This document shows positions 27,046-35,412 of a stretch of DNA of 44,707 nucleotides, piece by piece. This stretch comes from Streptomyces silaceus (GTDB lineage: Bacteria; Actinomycetota; Actinomycetes; Streptomycetales; Streptomycetaceae): the NCBI RefSeq assembly GCF_001419745.1, contig NZ_LIRJ01000146.1:1-44707 (forward strand), in the 5' to 3' direction. The notes below the pieces were generated by a model that saw only the letters and a program-made list of their open reading frames with translations, made no database searches and had not been told where the DNA came from. The position numbers and the translations under genes were made by a program. Numbering within the stretch: the stretch's first letter is position 1; every line of letters starts with the position of its first letter.

Positions 27046-28155
27046 ATGACCACCACCCTGTGCACCGCGCTCGACCAGCCCCTGCTGCACGGCACCCGCC
27101 TGGGGGATCTCCGGCTGCCCAACCGCGTGGTGATGGCGCCGCTGACCCGGGCCCGCGCCGCCAACCCCGGCCTCGTACCGACCGAACTGCACGCCGCGTA
27201 CTACGCGCAGCGCGCCACCGCCGGACTCCTCGTCACCGAGGGGAGCTGGGTCGGCGAACGGGCCATCGGGTGCGTCAACGTGCCCGGCGTCTACAGCGAG
27301 GCACAGGTCGCCGGCTGGCGCCGGGTCACCGACGTCGTCCACGCGCTCGGCGGCCGCATCGTGCAGCAGCTCTGGCACACCGGCGCCGTCTCGCACCCCG
27401 ACCACCTCGGCGGCGCGCTGCCCGCGGGGCCGTCGGCCGTCGACCCGCGCGCGCAGACCTTCACCGCCGACGGGTTCAAGGCGACGCCCACGCCGCGCGC
27501 GATGACCGTCGACGACATCAGGGCCACCGTCGCCGACTTCCGCGCGGCGGCGGCCAACGCGCGGCGCGCCGGGTTCGACGGGGTCGAGATCGGGGCCCTC
27601 GGCGCGTTCCTGTTCGCCCAGTTCCTCAACCCGCGCCTCAACCACCGCACCGACGCCTACGGCGGTGACCGGGCGGGACGCCGACGGCTGCTCCTGGAGG
27701 TCGTCGACGCGGCCGTCGCCGAGTGGGGCGGCCGACGGGTGGGCGTACGTCTGTCGCCGTACATGGCCCCGACCGAGCGCTTCGTGGTCGACGACGCGCT
27801 CCTCGCCGACCACGACGAACTCGTGACGGTGCTCGCCGACCGTCCCCTCGCCTACCTCCATCTGCGCGGCCCGGACCTCGCGGGCCCGGACGAGACCCCC
27901 GACTTCGCGACGTTCGCGCGCTGGCGGCGGCGGTTCGACGGGCCGCTGATCGCGAACAACGGCTTCTCCCGGGAGTCCGCGAACGCCCTCGTCGACGCGG
28001 GACTCGCCGACGCCGTCTCCTTCGCCACGCACTTCGTCGCCAACCCGGACCTGGTGAGCCGGTTCGCGCTCGGGCGGGAGCTGGCGGCCGGCGACCCCGC
28101 CACGTACTACCAGGGCGGCGCCGAGGGATACGTCGACTACCCCGCCGCGGGCTGA
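27046..28155 (+). CDS. Old Yellow Enzyme homologue lacking the usual active-site residues
   Basis: This 369-residue protein has the FMN-binding TIM barrel of the OYE/NADH:flavin oxidoreductase family. It begins LGDLRLPNRVVMAPLTRARA and shows WHTGAVSHPDHLGG and NHRTDAYGGDRAGRRRLLLEVVDA. The segment that normally reads H-x-x-N-x-Y, the substrate-binding pair and proton donor, is GALGAF here (Gly183, Gly186, Phe188). All three catalytic residues are thus replaced, while the flanking GFDGVEI and QFLNPRLNHRTDAYGG are intact. Ene-reductase activity is therefore doubtful, although FMN could still bind. ATG 27046 follows AAGGAGAA. The frame is open for 1.7 kb upstream by chance. Its end overlaps the convergent lacI gene by 19 bp. 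Confidence 0.88.
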   Translation: MTTTLCTALDQPLLHGTRLGDLRLPNRVVMAPLTRARAANPGLVPTELHAAYYAQRATAGLLVTEGSWVGERAIGCVNVPGVYSEAQVAGWRRVTDVVHALGGRIVQQLWHTGAVSHPDHLGGALPAGPSAVDPRAQTFTADGFKATPTPRAMTVDDIRATVADFRAAAANARRAGFDGVEIGALGAFLFAQFLNPRLNHRTDAYGGDRAGRRRLLLEVVDAAVAEWGGRRVGVRLSPYMAPTERFVVDDALLADHDELVTVLADRPLAYLHLRGPDLAGPDETPDFATFARWRRRFDGPLIANNGFSRESANALVDAGLADAVSFATHFVANPDLVSRFALGRELAAGDPATYYQGGAEGYVDYPAAG

Positions 28156-29141
28156 GCGCCGCACGATGCGCGGACGAGGAGCCGGGCGGGCACGGTCACC
28201 GGGCCCGGTGCGGTCGTGCGCGTGTGCTCGACCAGGTCGATCAGGAGCGTCACCGCCGTGCGGGCCGTGCGCTCCGGGTCGAGGGTGACCGTGGTGAGCG
28301 GGGGCGCCGTGCGGGCGTAGGCGGGGTCCTCGCTCGCGCAGATCACGCGCAGGTCGTCCGGGACGCGCAGGGCGTGCCGGGCCGCGGCGGACAGGAGCTG
28401 CCGGCCGCCGGGGTCGTAGGCGGCGTAGCAGGCGTCGGGGCGGTCGGGGCGTCGCAACAGCTCGTCGAAGGCGTGACCCTGGTCGTCGGCCGGGTCGAAG
28501 CACACGACGAGCGGGGGCGTACCGCGCTCCGCGCACCACGCTTCGTACGCCGCCGTCACCGCGCGCGCGTAGTGCTCGTCGCCGTTGCCCGACTGGAGGG
28601 CGACGCGGCGGGCGCCGGACGCGGCGAGGTGGTCGAGGACCTCGCGGGTGGTCGCCTCGTGGTCGTTGTCGACCCAGTGGTCGCCGGGGCACGGGTCGCC
28701 GGGGACGCCGTCGAAGACGAGCGGGATGCCGCGGGCGCGCAGGGCGCGGGCCATGGGGTCGCCGCGCGGGCTGTCCATGATCACCATGCCGTCGACGGCG
28801 AGGCCGTGCCAGGAGTCGTCGGCGGCGCGGTCGGCGGGGAGCGTGGTGAGGGCGTAGCCGCGCGCGTGGGCGGCGGAGGTGGCGGCGGTGACCGCGCGCG
28901 AGAAGTAGGCGATCTCCGTGTAGTTCCAGGCGGCGGGGAAGGTGGTGACGGCGATGCCGATCGTGCGGCCGCGCGGCGGGCCGGGGGTGCCGTAGCCGAG
29001 GCGTGTCGCGGTCTCGCGGACCCGGCGGCGGGTGGCCTCGCCGATCCTGCCGGTGCCGTTGAGGGCGTGCGAGACCGTCGCGGTCGAGACCTCCGCGGCG
29101 CGGGCGATGTCGGCGAGTGTCGGGCCTGGCACGCGGCACAT
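28137..29141 (-). CDS. LacI-family transcriptional regulator
   Basis: This 334-residue repressor carries an N-terminal LacI helix-turn-helix (TLADIARAAEVSTATVSHALNGTGRIGEATRRRV) followed by the hinge helix and a periplasmic-binding-protein-like effector domain (IGIAVTTFPAAWNYTEIAYFSRAV). The core ends with AYARTAPPLTTVTLDPER, usual in this family. The effector is probably a sugar or nucleoside but cannot be named. It diverges from the amidohydrolase gene; the shared gap holds an AATCCGT/ACGGATT inverted pair (29180-29215) that might be an operator. It converges on the OYE-like gene with a 19-bp overlap. Confidence 0.92.
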   Translation of the reverse strand: MCRVPGPTLADIARAAEVSTATVSHALNGTGRIGEATRRRVRETATRLGYGTPGPPRGRTIGIAVTTFPAAWNYTEIAYFSRAVTAATSAAHARGYALTTLPADRAADDSWHGLAVDGMVIMDSPRGDPMARALRARGIPLVFDGVPGDPCPGDHWVDNDHEATTREVLDHLAASGARRVALQSGNGDEHYARAVTAAYEAWCAERGTPPLVVCFDPADDQGHAFDELLRRPDRPDACYAAYDPGGRQLLSAAARHALRVPDDLRVICASEDPAYARTAPPLTTVTLDPERTARTAVTLLIDLVEHTRTTAPGPVTVPARLLVRASCGAQPAAG

Positions 29142-29266
29142 CGTACGGAGTCCGCCGGCGGCGGACGCCGCTCGTGCGGAATCCGTCGTCGGCGGCGGGT
29201 TCTGGTTAACGGATTACTCGTCGAGGGTTCCCTCCACCCGTCACCGCTACGCGTTGGAGTGTGGTC

Positions 29267-31156
29267 ATGCCCCAGTCGTCCCTTCCCCCGCTCTCCCGGC
29301 GCGGCCTGCTCGCCGCCGCGGGGGCCGCGGGAGCCGCCGGCCTCGTCACCGTCGCGGGCCCCGCCGAGGCCTCCTCGCCCCGCCGCTCCGCCGCACTCGT
29401 CGTGCACAACGCCCGTGTGTTCACCGGCACTTCGGGACACGCGTCCGCCGAGGCGGTGGCCGTCGGACGGGACGGGAAGATCCTCGCCGTCGGCACGGAC
29501 GCCGCCCTGCGGCGCTTCGTCGGGCGCGACACGGACGTCGTGGACGCGCGCGGCGGCACCGTGATGAGCGGTGTCCACGACGGCCACGCCCACCCGATGG
29601 ACGCCGCGAACCGCTCGCTGCGGCCCTCGCTCGCGGGCGCCGAGCAGACCGTCGGGGAGCTGCAGAAGACGCTGACCGGGTTCCTGAGGGACTCCGCCGA
29701 GCAGGAGCCCGACGGCTGGCTGGTGGTCGAGGACTGGAACCCGGTGGGACTGCTCCCGCACGGCACCGCCCCGCACCACTCCATGCTCGACGCGCTGCCG
29801 ACGCGCCGGCCGATCGCGCTGCGCGGCGGCGACGGCCACAATCTGTGGGCCAATCAGCGCGCCCTGGACATCGCGAAGATCACCGACTCGACGCCCGACC
29901 CGGTCGGCGGAAAGATCGTGAAGGGTACGGACGGGAAACCGACCGGCGTGCTCAAGGACGACGCGCAGCCGCTCGTCGCGCGGCACATCCCCGAGCCCGA
30001 CGAGACCCGGTTGGCCGATGCCGCCGCGAAAATCCTCGCCGAGGCGGCCGCGTCCGGGATCACCACGTTCATGGAGGCCGTGGTGGGCCGCGACGAACTG
30101 GGGCTCTACCGGCGGCTCGCCGAGTCGGACCGCCTCCTGCAGCGCTTCGTGCCCGCGCTGCGCGTCGAGACCGAGCAGACCAAGGACCCGGCCGCCGCGG
30201 TCGCGTACGCGCGGAAGCTGCGCAAGGACTTCCGGGACGTACGCGCACTGCGCTTCGGCACCATCAAGGTGTTCCTCGACGGCGTCATCGAGTACCCGGC
30301 GCAGACCGCCGCGCTCCTGAAGCCCTATCTCGACGAGGACGGCAGGCCCACCGACCACCGCGGCGACCTGTACGTGTCGGCGGCGGACTACGGCCGCCTC
30401 AGCGCCGCCTTCAACGCCGACGGCTGGCAGATGCACGCCCACGCCATCGGCGACCGCGCCGTGCGGACGTCCCTGGACGGGTACGCGTACGCGCTGCGCC
30501 GCACCGGCCGCCGTGATCTCCGCAACACCACAGCGCACCTCCAACTGGTCGACCCCGCCGACCTCCCCCGCTTCGCCGCGCTGGGTGTCGTCCCGTGCAT
30601 GCAGCTCCAGTGGGCCGCCCGCAACACCTGGACGATGGACGCCCTGCTGCCCTACATCGGCCCGGAGCGCCATCGGTGGCTGTACCCGGCGCGCAGTCTG
30701 CGGGACCGGCGCGCGGCGCTCGCGGGTGGCTCGGACTGGCCGGTCGACCCTCTACAGGTCTGGAACCAGATCCGTACCGCGATCGACCGCGAGGGCACGG
30801 AGGGCGGGGGCGGCCTCTACCGCGCCGAGGAAGGCCTCACGCGGACGTCGTCCCTGCTCATGCACACCTTGGGCACCGCGCGTCAACTGCGCATGGAGCA
30901 CATCACCGGGACCGTCGAGAGAGGCAAAGCGGCCGATCTGGTGCTGCTCGACCGCGATGTGACGCGGTGTCCGGTGGCCGATATCAGCTCCGTCGAGGTG
31001 CGCCTCACGCTCGTCGGGGGCACAGTGGTGCACGACGCCGAGTCGTCGGCAGGTCGCGCGGCCGCCGCCCGAGTGACGCGGGCGGCGGCGGGGCCCCGGC
31101 CCACGGCTCACGCGTCGGTGCACGGCGGGCGACACGCGTCGTGCGGCTGCGGCTGA
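29267..31156 (+). CDS. Secreted amidohydrolase (YtcJ-like, amidohydrolase family 3)
   Basis: This 629-residue metal-dependent hydrolase is probably exported. The N-terminus has a Tat-like signal (PLSRRGLLAAAGAAGAAGLV, with A-E-A before the mature part). Metal-binding motifs of the family are visible: HDGHAHP near residue 105, HAHAIGDRA near 395, and the Asp of GGSDWPVDPL near 490. The family hydrolyses amide or related C-N bonds; the substrate is unknown. ATG 29267 follows GGAG by seven bases and gives the best signal; a GTG two codons earlier is open. The last 45 or so residues, after VHDAESS, are Ala/Arg/Gly-rich and end SCGCG, beyond the normal end of the fold. Confidence 0.88.
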   Translation: MPQSSLPPLSRRGLLAAAGAAGAAGLVTVAGPAEASSPRRSAALVVHNARVFTGTSGHASAEAVAVGRDGKILAVGTDAALRRFVGRDTDVVDARGGTVMSGVHDGHAHPMDAANRSLRPSLAGAEQTVGELQKTLTGFLRDSAEQEPDGWLVVEDWNPVGLLPHGTAPHHSMLDALPTRRPIALRGGDGHNLWANQRALDIAKITDSTPDPVGGKIVKGTDGKPTGVLKDDAQPLVARHIPEPDETRLADAAAKILAEAAASGITTFMEAVVGRDELGLYRRLAESDRLLQRFVPALRVETEQTKDPAAAVAYARKLRKDFRDVRALRFGTIKVFLDGVIEYPAQTAALLKPYLDEDGRPTDHRGDLYVSAADYGRLSAAFNADGWQMHAHAIGDRAVRTSLDGYAYALRRTGRRDLRNTTAHLQLVDPADLPRFAALGVVPCMQLQWAARNTWTMDALLPYIGPERHRWLYPARSLRDRRAALAGGSDWPVDPLQVWNQIRTAIDREGTEGGGGLYRAEEGLTRTSSLLMHTLGTARQLRMEHITGTVERGKAADLVLLDRDVTRCPVADISSVEVRLTLVGGTVVHDAESSAGRAAAARVTRAAAGPRPTAHASVHGGRHASCGCG

Positions 31157-31221
31157 ACTCCCGTGCGGGGAGCGGTCGCCGGGCGGCCGCTCCTCATATG
31201 GCCTACCCCAGCGCGTGCGCC

Positions 31222-31241
31222 ATCTCATATCTGAGATAACC
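31222..31241 (+). promoter_or_regulatory. Palindrome at the promoter of the HTH-MurA gene
   Basis: ATCTCATATCTGAGAT is a perfect inverted repeat (6-4-6) followed by AACC, ending 8 bp before the ATG of the HTH-MurA gene. It probably overlaps the -10 region. ATCTC-N6-GAGATAACC is also present upstream of aconitase (24458-24477), identical at all 14 fixed positions. Confidence 0.6.
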
Positions 31242-31249
31242 TGCGACGC

Positions 31250-32779
31250 ATGGCAGACGACTACCTCGTACGCATCGGCAAGCTCATCCGTGACGCCCGG
31301 CAGCACCGGGGCTGGACACAGACGCAGCTCGCCGAGGCGCTCAGCACCAGCCAGAGCGCCGTGAACCGCATCGAGCGCGGCAACCAGAACATCAGCCTTG
31401 AGATGATCGCCCGGATCGGCGAGGCGCTCGACAGCGAGATCGTGTCGCTCGGCTACGCCGGGCCGATGCACCTGCGGGTGGTCGGCGGTCGCCGGCTCTC
31501 CGGCGCCATCGACGTCAAGACGAGCAAGAACGCGTGCGTGGCGCTGCTCTGCGCGTCCCTGCTCAACAAGGGCCGCACGGTGCTGCGCCGCGTCGCCCGC
31601 ATCGAGGAGGTCTACCGCCTCCTGGAGGTCCTCAACTCCATCGGCGTGCGCACCCGTTGGATCAACGACGGCGTCGACCTGGAGATCGTGCCGCCCGCGA
31701 AGCTGGACATGGAGGCCATCGACGCGGAGGCCGCGATCCGGACCCGCTCGATCATCATGTTCCTCGGCCCGCTGCTGCACCGCATGGACCGCTTCAAGCT
31801 GCCGTACGCGGGCGGCTGCGACCTGGGCACCCGCACGATCGAGCCACACATGATCGCGCTGCGCCGGTTCGGCCTGGACATCGCGGCGACCGAGGGGCTC
31901 TATCACGCCGAGGTCGCGCGCGACATCACCCCCGACCGCCCCATCGTCCTCACCGAGCGCGGGGACACCGTCACCGAGAACGCGCTGCTCGCCGCGGCGC
32001 GCAGCGCCGGCACGACCGTCATCCGCAACGCCTCGTCGAACTACATGGTCCAGGACCTGTGCTTCTTCCTGGAGGCGCTGGGCGTCAAGGTCGAGGGCAT
32101 CGGCACGACCACCCTGACCGTGCACGGCGTCCCGAACATCGACGTCGACGTCGACTACTCCCCCTCCGAGGACCCGGTCGAGGCGATGAGCCTGCTGGCC
32201 GCCGCCGTCGTCACGGAGTCCGAGCTGACGGTGCGCCGGGTGCCGATCGAGTTCCTGGAGATCGAGCTCGCGGTCCTGGAGGAGATGGGCCTGGACCACG
32301 ACCGCACGGCGGAGTACTTCGCCGACAACGGCCGTACGCGCCTGGTCGACCTCACGGTGCGGCCCTCCAAGCTGGAGGCGCCGATCGACAAGATCCACCC
32401 GATGCCGTTCCCGGGCCTGAACATCGACAACGTCCCCTTCTTCGCGGCCATCGCGGCGGCGGCGCAGGGCAAGACGCTGATCCACGACTGGGTCTACGAC
32501 AACCGCGCGATCTACCTCACGGACCTCAACCGCCTCGGCGGACGCCTCCAGCTCCTGGACCCGCACCGGGTCCTGGTCGAGGGGCCGACCCGCTGGCGCG
32601 CCGCCGAGATGATGTGCCCGCCGGCGCTGCGGCCCGCGGTGGTGGTGCTGCTCGCGATGATGGCGGCGGAGGGCACGTCCGTGCTGCGCAACGTCTACGT
32701 CATCAACCGCGGGTACGAGGACCTGGCGGAGCGGCTCAACTCGGTGGGCGCCCAGATCGAGACCTTCCGGGACATCTGA
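31250..32779 (+). CDS. murA2: HTH domain fused to MurA-type UDP-GlcNAc enolpyruvyl transferase
   Basis: This 509-residue fusion begins with a Cro/CI-type helix-turn-helix at about residues 6-63 (IRDARQHRGWTQTQLAEALSTSQSAVNRIERG). A full EPSP-synthase/MurA domain follows from about 70 to the end. MurA uses PEP and UDP-GlcNAc in the first committed step of peptidoglycan synthesis. Key residues look intact: SKNA (the Lys-Asn pair), Cys190 in AGGCDLGTR, matching E. coli Cys115 with its following Arg, and the Asp in NIDNVPFF. An enzyme with its own DNA-binding domain could sense UDP-GlcNAc or PEP and act on promoters. From memory, S. coelicolor SCO5998 (murA2), next to aconitase, is the same kind of protein. 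There is no clear ribosome site, so the transcript may be nearly leaderless. It converges on a lipoprotein gene. Confidence 0.92.
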   Translation: MADDYLVRIGKLIRDARQHRGWTQTQLAEALSTSQSAVNRIERGNQNISLEMIARIGEALDSEIVSLGYAGPMHLRVVGGRRLSGAIDVKTSKNACVALLCASLLNKGRTVLRRVARIEEVYRLLEVLNSIGVRTRWINDGVDLEIVPPAKLDMEAIDAEAAIRTRSIIMFLGPLLHRMDRFKLPYAGGCDLGTRTIEPHMIALRRFGLDIAATEGLYHAEVARDITPDRPIVLTERGDTVTENALLAAARSAGTTVIRNASSNYMVQDLCFFLEALGVKVEGIGTTTLTVHGVPNIDVDVDYSPSEDPVEAMSLLAAAVVTESELTVRRVPIEFLEIELAVLEEMGLDHDRTAEYFADNGRTRLVDLTVRPSKLEAPIDKIHPMPFPGLNIDNVPFFAAIAAAAQGKTLIHDWVYDNRAIYLTDLNRLGGRLQLLDPHRVLVEGPTRWRAAEMMCPPALRPAVVVLLAMMAAEGTSVLRNVYVINRGYEDLAERLNSVGAQIETFRDI

Positions 32780-32790
32780 GCCCGGCGGCC

Positions 32791-32838
32791 CCGGGGACGG
32801 CCACGCCACCCGTGCCGGGTGCGGGTGGCCGTCCCCGG
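32791..32838. terminator. Terminator between the murA-like and lipoprotein genes
   Basis: Perfect 14-bp arms CCGGGGACGGCCAC (32791-32804) and GTGGCCGTCCCCGG (32825-32838) flank a loop that can itself pair (CCACCCG with CGGGTGG). It serves two convergent genes. Confidence 0.8.
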
Positions 32839-32845
32839 CACGGGG

Positions 32846-33595
32846 CTACTCGCCGGAAGCGGCGAGTTCCTTCAGGTCGACCGTCTCGTCCTTGCCCGGC
32901 GCCTTCGGGCTCACGGGCTTGCCGTAGTCACTGAACGTCGCCTCGTTGGGCCGGTCGCCGCCCTTCACGGAGGTGCGCAGGAGGTAGGGCTCGCCCTCCG
33001 TGGCGACGTACAGGGTGTGGGTCTCGCCGCCCGAGGTCTTCTTCGTCAGGGCGATCGCCTCCTTGCCGTCGATGGACGTCGTGTCGCCCTTCTTCAGGCC
33101 CGTGCGCTCCGACTTGTTCTCGTCCATCGACGCGACAAGCCCCTGCTTGTCGCACATTCCGGATGTGGAGGCGTCGTCGGCCGGCATCTTGACCCACTTG
33201 TCGGCGACCTTGGAAAGCACCTTTTCCGAACCGGGCTTGTTCTTCAGAGCGTTCTTCCAGTAGTGCTCGTTTCCGCGTATGTACAGCACACCATTCGTGT
33301 GCCGCACGTCTGCCTTTGCACCGTCGGTGTCGACCGTGCCCTCGCAGTTCTTCTCCTGGTCCACCGCGAGATCCATGGCGACCGATTTACCGCCCTGCGT
33401 CATGTCGCCCTTGAGGCGCATCGAATCAGCCTTCTTGGTCGCCGCGACCGCCTTCGCCGCTATCTGGTCCGCGCTGTCCCCGGCGAACGGCTTTCCCGAG
33501 TCGCCCCCGTCCCCGCCGTCGTCGCCGCAGCCCGTCAGCAGAGCCGCCGAAAGCACCGTGATCCCGATGACACCCGAAACCTTGCAGGCGCGCAC
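32846..33595 (-). CDS. Lipoprotein, LppX/LprG-like fold suspected
   Basis: This 249-residue protein has a lipoprotein signal: MRACKVSGVIGITVLSAALLTGC, with lipidation at the Cys of LTGC, followed by an Asp/Gly-rich tether. The mature part (AAKAVAATKKADSMRLKGDMTQGGKSVAMDLAV and later WVKMP) has the alternating pattern of LolA/LppX-like half-barrel proteins that carry lipids at the actinobacterial surface. I call the fold with moderate confidence only. GTG 33595 is chosen because GGGAGG lies about nine bases upstream and the signal begins there; the frame is open 32 codons further. The 227-bp upstream gap contains CCGGGAATTC twice (33671-33680, 33699-33708). Confidence 0.82.
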   Translation of the reverse strand: MRACKVSGVIGITVLSAALLTGCGDDGGDGGDSGKPFAGDSADQIAAKAVAATKKADSMRLKGDMTQGGKSVAMDLAVDQEKNCEGTVDTDGAKADVRHTNGVLYIRGNEHYWKNALKNKPGSEKVLSKVADKWVKMPADDASTSGMCDKQGLVASMDENKSERTGLKKGDTTSIDGKEAIALTKKTSGGETHTLYVATEGEPYLLRTSVKGGDRPNEATFSDYGKPVSPKAPGKDETVDLKELAASGE

Positions 33596-33822
33596 GTCTT
33601 CAACCTCCCGCGGAACGCCTGGACGTCCCGATTCCCCGCGGCCCCGATGACCGCGATTGCCATCAGGTACCCGGGAATTCCCCGCTCTCACACGGAATCC
33701 GGGAATTCACCCTTCCCGCATGGAACGGCGAATCGGGGGAATGCGCGGCGGGGCGAATCGAGAGGTCGAGCGCGAAGAATCGAGCGGCCACGCGCCATGG
33801 ATCACGCACGCGAACAGCGCGG

Positions 33823-34224
33823 TCAGTCGAGCACCGCCACCCCGTCGATCTCCACCATGGCCTGCTCGTCCCACAGGCGGACGATGCCGACCACCGCCAT
33901 CGCCGGGTAGTCGCGGCCCGCCAACCGCCGCCAGATACGGCCGAGTTCGGGGGCGCACGCGCGGTAGTCGGCGACGTCCGTGGCGTAGACGGTGACGCGG
34001 GCGAGGTCGGCGGGGGTGCCGCCGGAGTGGCGCAGGGCGGTGAGGAGGTTGGTGAGGGCCCGCTCGAACTGCTCGGGCAGGGTCGCGCCGGTGACCTTGC
34101 CCTCGCCGTCGAGGGCGGTCTGCCCGGCGAGGAAGACGAGCCGGGAGCCGGTCGCGGCGACGGCGTGCGAGAAGCCGGTGGGCGGGGAGAGTTCGGCGGG
34201 GTTGACGCGGTGCAGGCTGCTCAT
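33823..34224 (-). CDS. RidA-family (YjgF/YER057c/UK114) protein
   Basis: This 133-residue protein has the RidA fold: VNPAELSPPTGFSHAVAATGSRLVFLAGQTALD, then QFERALTNLLTALRHSGGTPADLARVTVY, and at the end MVEIDGVAVLD. RidA proteins hydrolyse enamine and imine intermediates. The catalytic Arg of archetypal RidA (Arg105 in E. coli, PARS) is Met109 here (PAMA), while the Glu near the end is retained, so it belongs to a divergent Rid subgroup. Its ATG overlaps the stop of the acyl-CoA dehydrogenase gene (ATGA), so the two are co-translated. In this island it might handle the enamine formed from 2-aminobenzoyl-CoA; that is inference. Confidence 0.9.
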   Translation of the reverse strand: MSSLHRVNPAELSPPTGFSHAVAATGSRLVFLAGQTALDGEGKVTGATLPEQFERALTNLLTALRHSGGTPADLARVTVYATDVADYRACAPELGRIWRRLAGRDYPAMAVVGIVRLWDEQAMVEIDGVAVLD

Positions 34225-35384
34225 GCGGGCGGCTCCTCGGCGGAGGTCGGGGCGGGCTGCGGCGGGTTCGCGAACAGTTCCTTCGCGATGATGGTGCGCT
34301 GGACCTCGCTCGCCCCCTCGTAGATGCGGGGCGCGCGCACCTCGCGGTACAGGTGCTCCAGGAGGTGCCCGCGCCGCAGCGCACGCGCGCCGTGCAACTG
34401 GACGGCCGCGTCGACCACGTACTGCGCGGTCTCGGTGGCCAGCAGCTTCGCCATGGCGGCGCGGCGGGCGATGCCCGGGGCCTGGGGGCCCTCGCGGTCG
34501 TACGCCGCCGCTGCCGCGTACACCATCAGGCGGGCCGCCTCCGTGCGCGTGGCCATCTCGGCGACCTGGTGGGCGACCGCCTGGAGGTCCTTCAACGGGC
34601 CGCCGAACGCGGTCCGTTCGGCGGTGTGGGCGAGCGTGGCGTCGAGGGCGGCCCGGGCCATGCCGACCGCGAACGCGCCGACGCTGGGCCGGAAGCGGTT
34701 GAGGGTGGTCATGGCGACCCTGAAGCCCCGGTCCACCTCGCCGAGCACGTCGGCCGCGTCCACCCGCACGCCGTCGAAGGCGAGCGTGCCGATGGGGTGC
34801 GGGGAGAGCATGTCGAGGGGGCTGCCGGTGAGGCCCGCGCGGTCGGCGGGGACCAGGAAGGCGGTGACGCCGCGGGAGCCCGCGCCCGGGGACGTACGGG
34901 CGAAGACGGTGTAGAGGTCGGCCTCGGGGGCGTTGGAGATCCAGCACTTCTCTCCGGTCAGGCGCCAGCCGGAGCCGTCGCCCGCCGCCTCCAGGGAGAG
35001 GGCCGCCGCGTCGGACCCCGCGCCCGGCTCGGAGAGCGCGAAGGCCGCGACGGTGCGCCCCGCGCACACCCCCGGCAGCCAGCGCTCCCGCTGCGCCGCC
35101 GAGCCGTGCGCGTGCACCGGATGGGCGCCGAGGCCCTGGAGCGCGAGGGCGGTCTCGGCCTCCGTGCAGGCGTGGGCGAGGGACTCCCGCATCAGGCAGA
35201 GGTCGAGGGCGCCGGAGGTGAACAGGCCCTCCAGGAGCCCCAGTTCCCCCAGGGCCGCCACCAGTGGCCGGTTCACATGGCCGGGCTCGCCCTTCTCCGC
35301 CAGCGGGAGCAGCCGCTCGGCGGCGAGGGTGCGCAGCTCCGCGCAGCGGGCGATTTGCTCCGGATTGAGCGAGAATGCCGTCAT
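34221..35384 (-). CDS. Acyl-CoA dehydrogenase
   Basis: This 387-residue FAD enzyme introduces a double bond next to a CoA thioester. Family features are FALSEPGAGSDAAALSLEA near residue 125 (flavin and substrate binding) and the C-terminal IYEGASEVQRTIIAKELF, containing the expected catalytic Glu. In this island it probably acts on an alicyclic or ring-opened CoA intermediate made from the aromatic acid, as in the 2-aminobenzoyl-CoA route, where beta-oxidation-like steps follow. ATG 35384 follows GAGGAGGGG. The operon acd-ridA diverges from the ligase-paaX operon, and the shared operator-like sequence lies 29 bp upstream. Confidence 0.92.
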   Translation of the reverse strand: MTAFSLNPEQIARCAELRTLAAERLLPLAEKGEPGHVNRPLVAALGELGLLEGLFTSGALDLCLMRESLAHACTEAETALALQGLGAHPVHAHGSAAQRERWLPGVCAGRTVAAFALSEPGAGSDAAALSLEAAGDGSGWRLTGEKCWISNAPEADLYTVFARTSPGAGSRGVTAFLVPADRAGLTGSPLDMLSPHPIGTLAFDGVRVDAADVLGEVDRGFRVAMTTLNRFRPSVGAFAVGMARAALDATLAHTAERTAFGGPLKDLQAVAHQVAEMATRTEAARLMVYAAAAAYDREGPQAPGIARRAAMAKLLATETAQYVVDAAVQLHGARALRRGHLLEHLYREVRAPRIYEGASEVQRTIIAKELFANPPQPAPTSAEEPPA

Positions 35385-35412
35385 CTCGGACCCCTCCTCT
35401 ATCGCGCACCGT

